Below are positions 42,612-51,301 of a stretch of DNA of 64,000 nt, one piece after another (the stretch's first letter is position 1; every line of letters starts with the position of its first letter). Made by a program: the position numbers and the translations under genes. This DNA comes from Chloroflexota bacterium. Its GTDB lineage: Bacteria; Chloroflexota; Anaerolineae; Anaerolineales; Anaerolineaceae. The stretch spans positions 1 through 64,000 of the forward strand of contig JAJXZS010000034.1 of the NCBI GenBank assembly GCA_021779955.1, written 5' to 3'. A model generated the notes under the pieces. The model was not told where the DNA came from. It ran no database searches and saw nothing but the letters and a program-made list of their open reading frames with translations.

Positions 42612-43366
42612 ACCTGTGGTCGGCATTCAAGAAAGAAGTTCTCGAACAGGCAAGAACCAAGAAGCTGCTGATCGCGGTCATCCTGCTGGCGGCGTTTGGA
42701 ATGCTGTCACCCTTAATGGCAAAACTGATACCGGATATCTTTGCTTCGATCCCAAGCCTTGCTTCGTACAGCAGCTTGATCCCCCCACCGACGGTCAACG
42801 ACGCTGTGGCGCAGTATGTTAAAAATCTGACACAATTCGGCGTGCTTTTGGCGCTTTTGTTCAGCATGGGAGCTGTGGCGCAGGAGAAGGATAAAGGGAC
42901 CGCAGCCATGGTATTGAGCAAGCCCATGCCGCGAAGTAGCTTTTTGATCGCGAAATTCATGGCGGTATCGCTGACGCTGGCGATTGCCATGGCAGCGGCG
43001 GCAATTGGCGGATATTACTACACCTACTTTCTTTTCGAACCTTTGAAGGCGACCGCATTTCTCGAAATGAACGGATTACTGCTGCTCTACATGCTGGTCT
43101 ATGCCGCAGTGACATTGTTTTTCAGCTCGCTTACCCGAACGCAATTTGTGGCGATTGGCGGAGCCGCTGGGGTCTTGATTGTATTCAATATCCTGGCTGC
43201 GCTGCCAAACCTGGGCAAATATGCTCCAGAAGCGATGATCTCCAATGCAATCGCGCTGATGCTTGGACAACCGATCAGCAACTGGTGGGGGCTGTGGGTA
43301 GGGCTGATCACAATTGGCGTGGCGCTTGCGGGCGCCTGGCTGGTATTCCGCAGGCAAGAGCTATAA
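42608..43366 (+). CDS. ABC-2 type transporter permease
   Basis: The 252-residue integral membrane protein has about six helices. KDKGTAAMVLSKPMPRSSFLIAK (the ABC-2 coupling motif) and GWWGLWVG-like terminal segments fit the family; MLVYAAVTLFFSSLTRTQF is a conserved internal stretch. It overlaps the ATPase gene by 4 bp and ends five bases before the first parS-like site. Confidence 0.88.
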   Translation: MNLWSAFKKEVLEQARTKKLLIAVILLAAFGMLSPLMAKLIPDIFASIPSLASYSSLIPPPTVNDAVAQYVKNLTQFGVLLALLFSMGAVAQEKDKGTAAMVLSKPMPRSSFLIAKFMAVSLTLAIAMAAAAIGGYYYTYFLFEPLKATAFLEMNGLLLLYMLVYAAVTLFFSSLTRTQFVAIGGAAGVLIVFNILAALPNLGKYAPEAMISNAIALMLGQPISNWWGLWVGLITIGVALAGAWLVFRRQEL

Positions 43367-43370
43367 TCAC

Positions 43371-43478
43371 TGTTTCACGTGAAACATTCGGGAGACCAAA
43401 CCGGGTATTGTTTCACGTGAAACTTTTAACGGGGGAATTATCCTGGCAGTCGGGCCGGCATCTGTTTCACGCGAAACG
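43371..43478. other. parS: Three parS-like ParB-binding sites
   Basis: The palindrome TGTTTCACGTGAAACA occurs perfectly at 43371-43386, with one change at 43409-43424 and two at 43463-43478. This 16-mer is the conserved chromosomal parS sequence where ParB nucleates to segregate origins. Three sites in 108 bp form a cluster about 41 kb from the DnaA boxes. No parA or parB lies in the window. The gene-free stretch 43367-43596 holds nothing else apparent. Confidence 0.88.
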
Positions 43479-43596
43479 TTTTCCACCGCTGTACTGCTGA
43501 TTTTTCTCGATGGAATCCCCATAAAATGGGGTAGCGGGATTTGGCATTCACGCATATACTTTAGTCGCGGTTATTCAATCTTTCCGAGGTGTTTTG

Positions 43597-44508
43597 ATGA
43601 TCAACTGGGCACTATTCGGCAGTTACCTGCTTTCGATCCTAATCATGATTGGTCTTCCAATCGTGCTGGCGATATTGATCAACCGGTACTTCAAAGTGTC
43701 CTGGTGGATCGTACTTGTGGGTGTCGCAACGTACGCCATTTTCCAGGGGGTGTGGACTCTGCTCCAAAATGGATTCACGAGTGGCGCTTTGCCGCTTCCT
43801 CCCTCCACCTGGCCTACGCTGGTACAGGTGACCATCCTGAGCATTCTTGCTGTCATCATCGAGCAAGGTCTGGTATGGGCGGGTTTTCTGCTCTTGCGCA
43901 AGATGACGAAGCCTTATGGCGCATCCCTGGCGATGGGTGTCAGTCATGGCGGAGCTCAGGTCATCCTGTATGCCGTCCTGGGAATCATCGTACCGCTTTG
44001 GCCAATTTTGACCTATAACGGCGCGGCGGAAATCGCAAAAGGTGTACCGACCACTACCGTTTCGCAAATGCTGACGGCACACGCTCAATTCTGGTCGCAA
44101 CCCTTCTACGTGGGACTGCTTCCGGGTTTCCAGCAGTTGATCACTTTTTCTCTTCAGATTGTTTTGTCCATCCTGATCTGGAAGGCTATCGTCAATCGAA
44201 ACGGCCTGTGGCTGCTGCTCGTGCTTGTCTACCAGGTCGTTTACTATTTGTTGAACACTTTTATTGGCACTCTTGGTTTGCCCAGCTATGTAGCGATCGG
44301 TGTGCTTTTCCTGTTCTTCCTGATTAACGCTTTTCTGATCTACCGCTTCACAACCGACGAATTGGAGTATGGAGAAGAGGAAGAAGAAGAGGGTGAGGAA
44401 GGGGAGGAAGAGAGCGAAGAAGACGAGAGCGAAGCAGAATCCGGCGGGGAGGATGATGAGGAAGGCGCCGGAGATGAAGACGAGGAAGACCCTGAACCTG
44501 ACAAATAA
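43597..44508 (+). CDS. YhfC-like membrane protein with long acidic tail
   Basis: The 303-residue protein has about seven membrane helices in the order of the YhfC family (putative intramembrane metalloproteases). YhfC motifs are changed: SHGGAQ stands where GHGGxE is usual, and the EE block reads IIEQGLVW. The last 50 residues are almost entirely Glu/Asp/Gly/Ser, giving a cytoplasmic acidic tail. With the metal-ligand residues altered, protease activity is doubtful. GAGGT supports ATG 43597. It stands alone between parS and a terminator. Confidence 0.68.
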   Translation: MINWALFGSYLLSILIMIGLPIVLAILINRYFKVSWWIVLVGVATYAIFQGVWTLLQNGFTSGALPLPPSTWPTLVQVTILSILAVIIEQGLVWAGFLLLRKMTKPYGASLAMGVSHGGAQVILYAVLGIIVPLWPILTYNGAAEIAKGVPTTTVSQMLTAHAQFWSQPFYVGLLPGFQQLITFSLQIVLSILIWKAIVNRNGLWLLLVLVYQVVYYLLNTFIGTLGLPSYVAIGVLFLFFLINAFLIYRFTTDELEYGEEEEEEGEEGEEESEEDESEAESGGEDDEEGAGDEDEEDPEPDK

Positions 44509-44530
44509 CCGAACGTAACCTGAACGAAGC

Positions 44531-44562
44531 AAAGCGGGTGGAAATCTCCACCCGCTTTTTAT
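44531..44562. terminator. Bidirectional terminator
   Basis: A perfect 12-bp stem AAAGCGGGTGGA/TCCACCCGCTTT (44531-44542 with 44547-44558) with T's on the plus side and A's on the other. It lies between convergent genes and overlaps the first base of the minus-strand gene's end region. Confidence 0.88.
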
Positions 44563-46892
44563 TTCTGATCTCTCTGAAGGAAAGCGACGGCCTTGCCGAT
44601 TTCGTCGTTCATGACAATCTTGATGTGGGCCTGAGGATCGTAATCTTTTACACGGATGACTTTGAGAGAATTGGTGAATGACGAGGCTTCGGGAAGCCAA
44701 TCCACCAGGCGATTGGGTGTCGACTCGAAGAAGCGATTGTTTATTTCGGTGTGCGGATCGTCGAGCTGCAGCGCCAGCGGGTAAATCTGCGATTCGAGCA
44801 GGTCCTGGAAAAAGTGAGTGCCAAGCGACGGTTCAGGGGGCAGGCCGAAGCCTTCACCTGTGACCTCGACCAGGGCACGCGTGTGATAGATATCGCCGTA
44901 GGCGATGGGCACCCCAAGGTCGGTATTGGTGCTGCCCCAGCGGCCCGGACCGATGCAGATGAACTGCTCCTTTGCCATGACTGCATTCAGCTTTCCGATG
45001 GTTCGTGCAAGACCAACGCGATTCGCATTCGTAGTGAGGGAGAAATATCCCCTCGGCTCGACGTAGATGACGTAGTCGATGCGATCCAGGCGACCCTGAG
45101 GCACCATGAACTCTGTCGAAAAGACAATATCCTCTTTGGTCAGGGTGGAGGGCAGGATCTCTTTTTCGGTCTGCTGCAACTGACTTTGCGGCCGGCATTG
45201 CAGGATAGTTAGCATTAATGCCGGGCTCCCTTCCTCGTCTGCGCTGATTTGGAGTGTAAACTCCATATCTACTGGAGTGCGATAGGCATCCTCGAGGGTC
45301 TTCAGCATCCTGCGAGTCCATTCGGCAAAAGGCGTTCTGCGGAGGAGTTCGTCGAAAGTCAGCACGAGCTTGTCTTTTTCGCTGCCGAGGATCGAACTGC
45401 GCAGGGTGATGAAATAGCCATCCTCGTCGATTTGAGCCAGGTAGCGCAAGGGTGGATAGTCGGCATCGAGCACTTCATGGATGGGCACAGTGATGAATTC
45501 GTTCTTGTCGAGGTCGATGAGGTCGACAAATTGCTGCGAGTAGCGCGTCACCGCATTGGCGTCGTTGCTGGGGCGCAGAAGGGGATGGCTGAGCGCGATC
45601 AGTCGCGGGTAGTCATTGCCTACCCTGTCCACGGCTCGGGTGCCCAGCCCCCAAACGAGGCGGACAAAACCATCTTCTGCACGGATTTGTGGCGCCCAAC
45701 GGTACAGGTTGCGGCTGAAGGCCACGCCTGCGCCGTGGGGCAAAAGATAGTGCTTGTAACTTTCTCCTTCGACGACCTGGATGAGGAGAGCCATTCGCTC
45801 GTCGTAATCCTGCAATCCGCGGCTGCGGCGATAGAGCAGGGCATTCGGGTTTAAAGTGGAGCAGTAGATCCTGGCGATTGCCTCGGTAACCCCTTTCAGA
45901 TTCTGCTCAAGGGTGCCCTGGTTCGGGCAAAATATCGACTCATATTTCCCGGCAAAAGAGGTGCCGAAATTGTCTTCAAGCAGGCTGGACGAACGGACGA
46001 TCAGGGGCTTATTGCCAATTTTTATCAACATTGTCTGCAATTGATCGAGGATATCGGGGGCGAAGGTTCCCTTGACGAACTCCTCCTCGATGGCAGGATA
46101 TTCCGAGCGCATCTCTTCTTCGGATTTATATTTCTGGTCGTTCCAGGTGAAGAGATTGTTGATCGACATGAAGGTGTACATCTCGTCTGAGCCGACAAAA
46201 TAGGACTCCGCTGTTTTGAGATGATCGATAAAAGCCAAAGAACGGTTATTCTTGAGGATGTGATAGGCAAGCAGCATGCCCGCAGCTTTTCCGCCGATCT
46301 TGCCCGAGCCAATTTTGCGGCGGCGGATATCCGCCAGGTCGGCAATGGAAAACCACTCTTTAGCAATATTGATGTAACGCAGTTGGTCGCTGATCATATT
46401 GCGGATCAGCACAACCTTCGATTCTTCATAGCGCGCTTCGAATTTCTCGCGTTCGCCGTGCGGCATCGACTCGATGGTGAGCGCCTGTTCGAAAACGAGA
46501 TCAAGCGGAGCCAACTCCGGATTGATGGCCAATTTCAGCTCATCTCCTGTAACGCCTTTTTCGCCAAGAACCTCGGCGATCAGATTTTCGAGGATGTCAA
46601 ATGGAAGATGCTGGCTGAAGATCAAATCTGTGAGATGTTCGCGGATGGCTGCCAGGCGGATCGTCCACATCTCGGCAGATTCCTGCACCAGGGGATTGTC
46701 CATGCCTTCGAGGCGCTGAGTCTGCACGGCTTCTTCGATCACCTGGGTGTCGAACTCGCCCCGACCGATGATGCCGCGCTCGAATAACTCGCGCCGCATG
46801 CATGCCCGAATGCGGGGCGCAAGAATCGGGTACTGGGTAAGCGCAAGGGTGATTGTGAGCAATCGTTCGGATGAATTGGGCAAAAAATCCAT
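44559..46892 (-). CDS. PEP/pyruvate-binding (PPDK N-terminal-like) protein
   Basis: The 777-residue protein contains an ATP-grasp domain of the PEP synthase/PPDK N-terminal type: KIGSGKIGGKAAGMLLAY (about 195-212), PLIVRSSSLLEDNFGTSFAG (the RSSxxxED motif) and LMLTILQCRPQSQ. About 190 N-terminal residues precede it and a C-terminal part with ICIGPGRWGSTNTDLGVPIAY follows. The central phosphohistidine and the PEP-binding barrel are missing, so it is not a complete PEP synthase. Role unknown; a nucleotide-dependent phosphotransfer is possible. The start is ATG 46892 after AAGG. A palindrome lies 10 bp upstream. Confidence 0.8.
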   Translation of the reverse strand: MDFLPNSSERLLTITLALTQYPILAPRIRACMRRELFERGIIGRGEFDTQVIEEAVQTQRLEGMDNPLVQESAEMWTIRLAAIREHLTDLIFSQHLPFDILENLIAEVLGEKGVTGDELKLAINPELAPLDLVFEQALTIESMPHGEREKFEARYEESKVVLIRNMISDQLRYINIAKEWFSIADLADIRRRKIGSGKIGGKAAGMLLAYHILKNNRSLAFIDHLKTAESYFVGSDEMYTFMSINNLFTWNDQKYKSEEEMRSEYPAIEEEFVKGTFAPDILDQLQTMLIKIGNKPLIVRSSSLLEDNFGTSFAGKYESIFCPNQGTLEQNLKGVTEAIARIYCSTLNPNALLYRRSRGLQDYDERMALLIQVVEGESYKHYLLPHGAGVAFSRNLYRWAPQIRAEDGFVRLVWGLGTRAVDRVGNDYPRLIALSHPLLRPSNDANAVTRYSQQFVDLIDLDKNEFITVPIHEVLDADYPPLRYLAQIDEDGYFITLRSSILGSEKDKLVLTFDELLRRTPFAEWTRRMLKTLEDAYRTPVDMEFTLQISADEEGSPALMLTILQCRPQSQLQQTEKEILPSTLTKEDIVFSTEFMVPQGRLDRIDYVIYVEPRGYFSLTTNANRVGLARTIGKLNAVMAKEQFICIGPGRWGSTNTDLGVPIAYGDIYHTRALVEVTGEGFGLPPEPSLGTHFFQDLLESQIYPLALQLDDPHTEINNRFFESTPNRLVDWLPEASSFTNSLKVIRVKDYDPQAHIKIVMNDEIGKAVAFLQRDQK

Positions 46893-46902
46893 TTGAACCT
46901 TA

Positions 46903-46920
46903 ATTATTTCTAGAAACAAT
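46903..46920. promoter_or_regulatory. ATTATTTC-N2-GAAACAAT palindrome upstream of the PEP-binding gene
   Basis: One arm differs by a single base from the galE copy. It lies 11-28 bp before the start codon, a place that would affect initiation or transcription. Confidence 0.45.
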
Positions 46921-46941
46921 TCATTTCCCTGGCGGATAGAA

Positions 46942-46970
46942 TTTCCCCTCTCCTTGAGAGAGAGGGGAAA
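46942..46970 (-). terminator. Hairpin after dnaN
   Basis: The 11-bp stem TTTCCCCTCTC/GAGAGGGGAAA (46942-46952 with 46960-46970) lies 22 bp past dnaN on the minus strand. TTCT follows. It may stop most dnaN transcripts before the PEP-binding gene. Confidence 0.6.
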
Positions 46971-46992
46971 GTGAGCGTTTGGAAGGAGAGGT

Positions 46993-48120
46993 TCAACCGA
47001 GGTGCATGGGCATAATCACATGCACGAAATTGTCGCTGCCGACAGGCCTTACGACACCCGGCGTATTATTGGCATTGACCTCCAGGGCGATATTGGGCGA
47101 GCCGACGACTTCGAGGACCTCGCGCAGGTACTTGACATTAAAAGCGATCAGCAGCGAGCTTCCTTCGATCGTGGCTTCGATCTGGATATCGCTTTTACCG
47201 GTTTCTTCGGTCTGAGCGTTGACTTCGATCTTGCCAGGCCCGCCTTCATCCGGAAGAATATTCAGGCGCACGACGTTGTTGCCCTCGCGGGCGATAATCT
47301 CGGCCTGCTTACAGGCTTTGAGGAAGGCAGGGGTGGAGACGAGAGCGCGGGTCTTGTACGATCTTGGGATGATGGCGCGATAGTCCGGGAAGTTCCCGTC
47401 GATCAACTGCGAGACAAGTTCGGCGTTCTTCAAGTGGAAGATCACCTGGCCGCGCCCCTGGGGAATGACCATGGTGACGGTCTTATCGTCCTCGCCGGAG
47501 ATTCGAGCCAGTTCGCTCATGGCACGGGCAGGGATGATGATGGAAAAGCCCTGGCGGGCAGGATTTCCAAGCAGTTCCTTGCGCACAGAAATACGGAAAC
47601 CGTCAGTGGCAGCCAGGGTGATCTCGTTTTCGGCCGTCTCGAGTTTGACACCCTGGAGTACGGGGCGGGCTTCATCCGCGGAAGCGGCAAAAGCAACCTG
47701 CTGGATCATTTCTTTGAAGGCCGACAGGTCAAGCTCGATACCTTCGTTCAGGTCTGGCACGGGAATGGGCGGGAAATCCTGCGCATCGATGCCTTTGATA
47801 TCGTGGACAGAGGCGTTGCAAACCACATTGAGCGTTTGTGTTCGCGTATCCAGGCTGAGAACCACGGGCTCGGGAGGAAATGTGGCGATCAGGTCGGAAA
47901 AAGTGCGCGCGGGGACCGTGACCGAGCCTTCTTCCTGAATTTGGGCGGGGATCCAACAAGTAATTCCGAGTTCAAGGTTGGTCGCAGAAAGGCGCAGTCT
48001 GCCTTCATCCGTGGCAATCAGGACATTGGCCAGCACCGGCAGCGTGCTTCGTGGTGAAACTGCTCGCGAAACGACGCTCAGTCCGTGAGCCAGGTTTTGT
48101 TGGGTTACTGTCACTTTCAT
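46993..48120 (-). CDS. dnaN: DNA polymerase III beta sliding clamp
   Basis: The 375-residue clamp subunit encircles DNA during replication. It begins MKVTVTQQNLAHGLSVVSRAV. The three clamp repeats are visible: VSPRSTLPVLANVLIATDEG, then FAASADEARPVLQGVKLETA, and the C-terminal peptide-binding end VRPVGSDNFVHVIMPMHL, the normal termination of DnaN. ATG 48120 follows AGAGGGTG. dnaA, recF and gyrB do not flank it, unlike the usual origin order. Confidence 0.96.
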   Translation of the reverse strand: MKVTVTQQNLAHGLSVVSRAVSPRSTLPVLANVLIATDEGRLRLSATNLELGITCWIPAQIQEEGSVTVPARTFSDLIATFPPEPVVLSLDTRTQTLNVVCNASVHDIKGIDAQDFPPIPVPDLNEGIELDLSAFKEMIQQVAFAASADEARPVLQGVKLETAENEITLAATDGFRISVRKELLGNPARQGFSIIIPARAMSELARISGEDDKTVTMVIPQGRGQVIFHLKNAELVSQLIDGNFPDYRAIIPRSYKTRALVSTPAFLKACKQAEIIAREGNNVVRLNILPDEGGPGKIEVNAQTEETGKSDIQIEATIEGSSLLIAFNVKYLREVLEVVGSPNIALEVNANNTPGVVRPVGSDNFVHVIMPMHLG

Positions 48121-48247
48121 GGACACCCTCTTGGTCAATCTATAGGATAATAATGAGTATACATCACGCGAATAAAAAATTCTAGTCAATCTGGCCCGCG
48201 TGAGAAGCAGCGATTTGGTTGGATGAAAGCTTCAGACGGGAGGAAAA

Positions 48248-49195
48248 ATGGTCGAAGGCACACCCAGATTTTTCAACACCGCAATGGAGCTCTACAATGC
48301 TCAGAAATATCGGGAAGGGTATACGTTCGTCACCGAACATGCGGGAGATTATCCAGAATATATCGACCGGTCGTTCTCGTTCCGCATTTGCTTCGCCGCA
48401 AAGTCCGGAGAGCTCGACCTTGCCGAGGAATTGCTCGAAGATGCGCTCGACCAGGGATGCTTCTTCTCAAAGAAAGCACTCCGAGAGGACGAAGATTTGA
48501 TCCCTCTACAGAAGCGGGAATTTTTCAACCGCCTGGTTGCCAGAGATTTGAATATGCTCGAAGATGCTCAAGGGAATGCAAGGCCACTTCTGCAAATCCT
48601 TCGCCCGAACCACCGCGTGACCGATGAAAAGGACCGCTTTTTGATGAGCCTTCACTGCAACCTTGGCAACTTGAGGCGCTACCTGCCGCTCTGGGAGTTC
48701 ATCCCCCGCACCGATTGGCTGGCTGCAATTCCCCAATCTTCACAGGTGGGCGGCTCGCACACCTTTGTTTGGGACAACAAAGAAATTGCGCTCAAAGAAG
48801 TGAGGGATCATTATCAAACGGTGCTCAAACACTTTACCCCCGACCCTCAATTGAGCTTGATGATCGGCTACTCGATGGGCGGTCACATTGCCTTGCGGGC
48901 GGCCTTGGAGCAGACGTTTCCGATCCGTGGCTTCCTGCTGGTGTGCCCTGCTTTTGGAGAAGTCGACGCCTGGATGCCAATGATCGAAGCTGCACAGGGT
49001 TTGGGGTTGAAAGGTTATTTCCTGCTGGGTGAAATGGATGAGCCGGTGACTACCAACGCCAAAGCGATGCAGAAAATCCTCGAACAGCACGGTATCAATG
49101 CTGGAGTGGAAGTATTTGCCGGCATCTGGCATGAATTCCCGCCCGATTTCGAGCAGGTTTTTGAACGAGTCACACGAGAGATCTTCAACGAATAG
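48248..49195 (+). CDS. Alpha/beta hydrolase with helical N-terminal region
   Basis: The 315-residue protein has a helical, TPR-like start (about 1-110) and an alpha/beta-hydrolase part: the nucleophile elbow LMIGYSMGGHIALRAAL (about 200-216) with GxSxG, FPIRGFLLVCPAFGEVD, YFLLGEMDEPVT (the acid region), and GIWHEFPPDF with the catalytic His. The substrate cannot be told. GGGAGGAAAA precedes the ATG. The acetyltransferase gene starts 9 bp after its stop. Confidence 0.78.
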   Translation: MVEGTPRFFNTAMELYNAQKYREGYTFVTEHAGDYPEYIDRSFSFRICFAAKSGELDLAEELLEDALDQGCFFSKKALREDEDLIPLQKREFFNRLVARDLNMLEDAQGNARPLLQILRPNHRVTDEKDRFLMSLHCNLGNLRRYLPLWEFIPRTDWLAAIPQSSQVGGSHTFVWDNKEIALKEVRDHYQTVLKHFTPDPQLSLMIGYSMGGHIALRAALEQTFPIRGFLLVCPAFGEVDAWMPMIEAAQGLGLKGYFLLGEMDEPVTTNAKAMQKILEQHGINAGVEVFAGIWHEFPPDFEQVFERVTREIFNE

Positions 49196-49204
49196 GATGG
49201 AGAA

Positions 49205-49783
49205 ATGGCCGGCAAAGTGAAGAAGATCGATCGATTGGAGATCCACCCGGTGACGCCCGACCGCTGGGAAGATTTTGAAACCTTGTTCGGAGAGAATGGA
49301 GCTTATGCCGGCTGCTGGTGCATGTGGTGGCGGATAAGGAGCGGAGAGTTCAAAAAGGCCGGAAAAGAAGGGCACAAGGAAGCCATGCGAACGACCGTTC
49401 AATCCGGCATCGAACCGGGTTTGCTTGCGTATGCCGACGGGGTTCCCGCAGGTTGGGTGGCCATCGGCAATCGGGCAGATTACCCGCGCCTCACCACTTC
49501 GCAAACGATGTACCCCGTGGACGATCAGGACGTTTGGTCAATCGTGTGTTTCTTTATTCACAAGAATTATCGAGGGCTTCAAATCATGCAATCTCTCATC
49601 AACGCTGCCGTTGAGTTTGCCCGTGATCACGGCGCGAAGATCGTCGAGGCATATCCACTCGAGGTGCGCGAAAGAATCAATTCATCTCAAATCTATATGG
49701 GTATCGCATCGATCTATGAACGCTGCGGTTTCGTGGAAGTAGCCCGGCGCGACTACAGGCCGATAGTGCGCAAAATGCTCTGA
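49205..49783 (+). CDS. GNAT-family N-acetyltransferase
   Basis: The 192-residue protein has a GNAT core: PAGWVAIGNRADYP, WSIVCFFIHKNYRGLQIMQSL (CoA-binding loop, R/Q-x-x-G/A replaced as YRGLQIMQ) and YPLEVRERINSS before the C-terminal YERCGFVEVARRDYRPIV. A WCMWWRI segment near residue 37 is notable and recurs in a family of putative acetyltransferases. It likely modifies a small amine. Co-transcribed with the hydrolase. Confidence 0.82.
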   Translation: MAGKVKKIDRLEIHPVTPDRWEDFETLFGENGAYAGCWCMWWRIRSGEFKKAGKEGHKEAMRTTVQSGIEPGLLAYADGVPAGWVAIGNRADYPRLTTSQTMYPVDDQDVWSIVCFFIHKNYRGLQIMQSLINAAVEFARDHGAKIVEAYPLEVRERINSSQIYMGIASIYERCGFVEVARRDYRPIVRKML

Positions 49784-49786
49784 TGA

Positions 49787-49804
49787 ATTATTTCATGAAG
49801 TAAT
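49787..49804. promoter_or_regulatory. ATTATTTC-N2-GAAGTAAT palindrome
   Basis: A fourth-type copy of the recurring palindrome, with one arm mismatch, 4 bp past the acetyltransferase stop. A fifth copy is at 49906-49921 (TTATTTC-CA-GAAATAA). The stretch 49784-49949 otherwise has nothing I can name. Confidence 0.4.
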
Positions 49805-49949
49805 TAGGCGCTAGACCGCCTTGCATTTAAACTCAAAGGGACAAACCAAGGAGGAGGGTTTACCCCTTTGTTCTGTGATGCTAATTCGATGGAAAGTGCC
49901 GCTATTTATTTCCAGAAATAATTCTCCACAATCCGTTTCACGGGTGCTA

Positions 49950-51065
49950 TCAATGGTTGAGGATTCGATCCAGGGCGGCCAGAAGCAGAACCACATTTTC
50001 CCTTGAAGAAGAATAGCCCATCAGCCCAACCCGCCAGATCTTGCCTTTGAAGGCGCCCAATCCGCCTGCAATTTCGATGTTGTATTCGTTCAACAGGCGG
50101 CTGCAAACCTGGGCAGCGTCCACGCCCTCAGGCACTTTGATCGTCGTCAATGAGGGAAGACGGTAAGCAATCTCGACAACCGGTTCCAGCCCCAGGTCTT
50201 TGAGACCGTTCCAAAAGAGTTCGGCATTTTCATGATGGCGTTTGAACCTGGCTTCCAGGCCTTCTTCCTGCACCATGCGCAGCCCTTCACGCAGGGCATA
50301 ATTCATCGAGATGGGGGCTGTGTGATGATAGGTGCGCTCAGGGCCCCAGTAGTGCTCGACTGCCGTGATATCAAAGTACCAGGAGGGTACGGGAGTTTTG
50401 CGAACATGTAGAGCTTCGACCGCGCGCCCGTTGACGGTCAATGGCGCAAGACCGGGCGGCACCCCTAGGCACTTTTGCGTGCCGCTGTATGCGATATCGA
50501 TGCCGGTTTCGTCGATTTTGACAGGCATGCCGCCCAGGGACGTGACGCAGTCGACCAGCAGCAGTGCGCCGTGGTTGTGCACAATCTTGGCGATTTCCTC
50601 CAGCGGCTGCAATGCGCCTGTGGATGTCTCGGCCATCACAATCATGACCAATTTCGCGGGTTTCGACTTGAGCGCGTCATCGATTTCCTTCGGCTCGAAG
50701 ACGGTGCCCCAGGCGCGATCCAGACGGGTGAGGTCCGCTCCGTAGCGGGAGGCCATTTCGCACAGGCGTCCTCCAAAGTAGCCGTTTACGCAAGCCAGAA
50801 CGGGCATGCCCGGTTCGACGAAGTTGCAGACTGCTGCGTCCATGCCGGCACTCCCCGTGCCCGAGACCGGGAAGGTAATCTTGTTTTCCGTTTCGAAGAC
50901 GTAGCGCAGCAGTTCCTGTACCTCGGTCATCAACTGCACAAACTGGGGATCGAGATGTCCGACCAGAGGGTGTGCCATGGCTCTCAGCACGCGAGGATGA
51001 ACCATGCTCGGCCCGGGTCCCAACAAGATTCTTGGTGATGTGTTCAAGTCTGGATACTGGTTCAT
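49950..51065 (-). CDS. Alanine-glyoxylate/serine-pyruvate aminotransferase family protein
   Basis: The 371-residue PLP enzyme is in the class-V fold. GPGPSMVHPRVLRAM opens it, SGTGSAGMDAAVCNF binds the cofactor phosphate, VDCVTSLGGMPV holds the Asp contacting the pyridine nitrogen, and AYSGTQKCLGVPPGLAP carries the Schiff-base Lys. It should transfer an amino group from alanine or serine to glyoxylate or pyruvate. GAGGCGG precedes the ATG. Whether it serves photorespiration-like glycine formation or another pathway is open. Confidence 0.92.
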   Translation of the reverse strand: MNQYPDLNTSPRILLGPGPSMVHPRVLRAMAHPLVGHLDPQFVQLMTEVQELLRYVFETENKITFPVSGTGSAGMDAAVCNFVEPGMPVLACVNGYFGGRLCEMASRYGADLTRLDRAWGTVFEPKEIDDALKSKPAKLVMIVMAETSTGALQPLEEIAKIVHNHGALLLVDCVTSLGGMPVKIDETGIDIAYSGTQKCLGVPPGLAPLTVNGRAVEALHVRKTPVPSWYFDITAVEHYWGPERTYHHTAPISMNYALREGLRMVQEEGLEARFKRHHENAELFWNGLKDLGLEPVVEIAYRLPSLTTIKVPEGVDAAQVCSRLLNEYNIEIAGGLGAFKGKIWRVGLMGYSSSRENVVLLLAALDRILNH

Positions 51066-51301
51066 TTTCCGCCTCTTTAGTTATTCCAGCAAAGTGATAG
51101 CAATGACGCCTGCTAACCAAGCGGCCATTGAGATTTATTCGCAATCTCATTAAGACAGTAAGGAAAGCCAAAGTCAAATGAAATTGTTCCAGAATATATT
51201 CGACATTAATAACCCAATCCCGCCTTGCACTTCTCTAATCGCACTCCCGCATCCGGTGAATCGGGGTTAAGATTACCAGATCAGTAAATGGAGAGGGTTG
51301 A

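Noticed and set aside
43639-44700. 353-codon open frame antisense to the YhfC-like gene
   Set aside because: The plus-strand protein has regular membrane helices; the antisense frame is compositionally odd, partly from the acidic tail.
47002-48057. Long open frame antisense to dnaN (351 codons)
   Set aside because: dnaN is certain on the other strand; the antisense frame reflects its codon bias.
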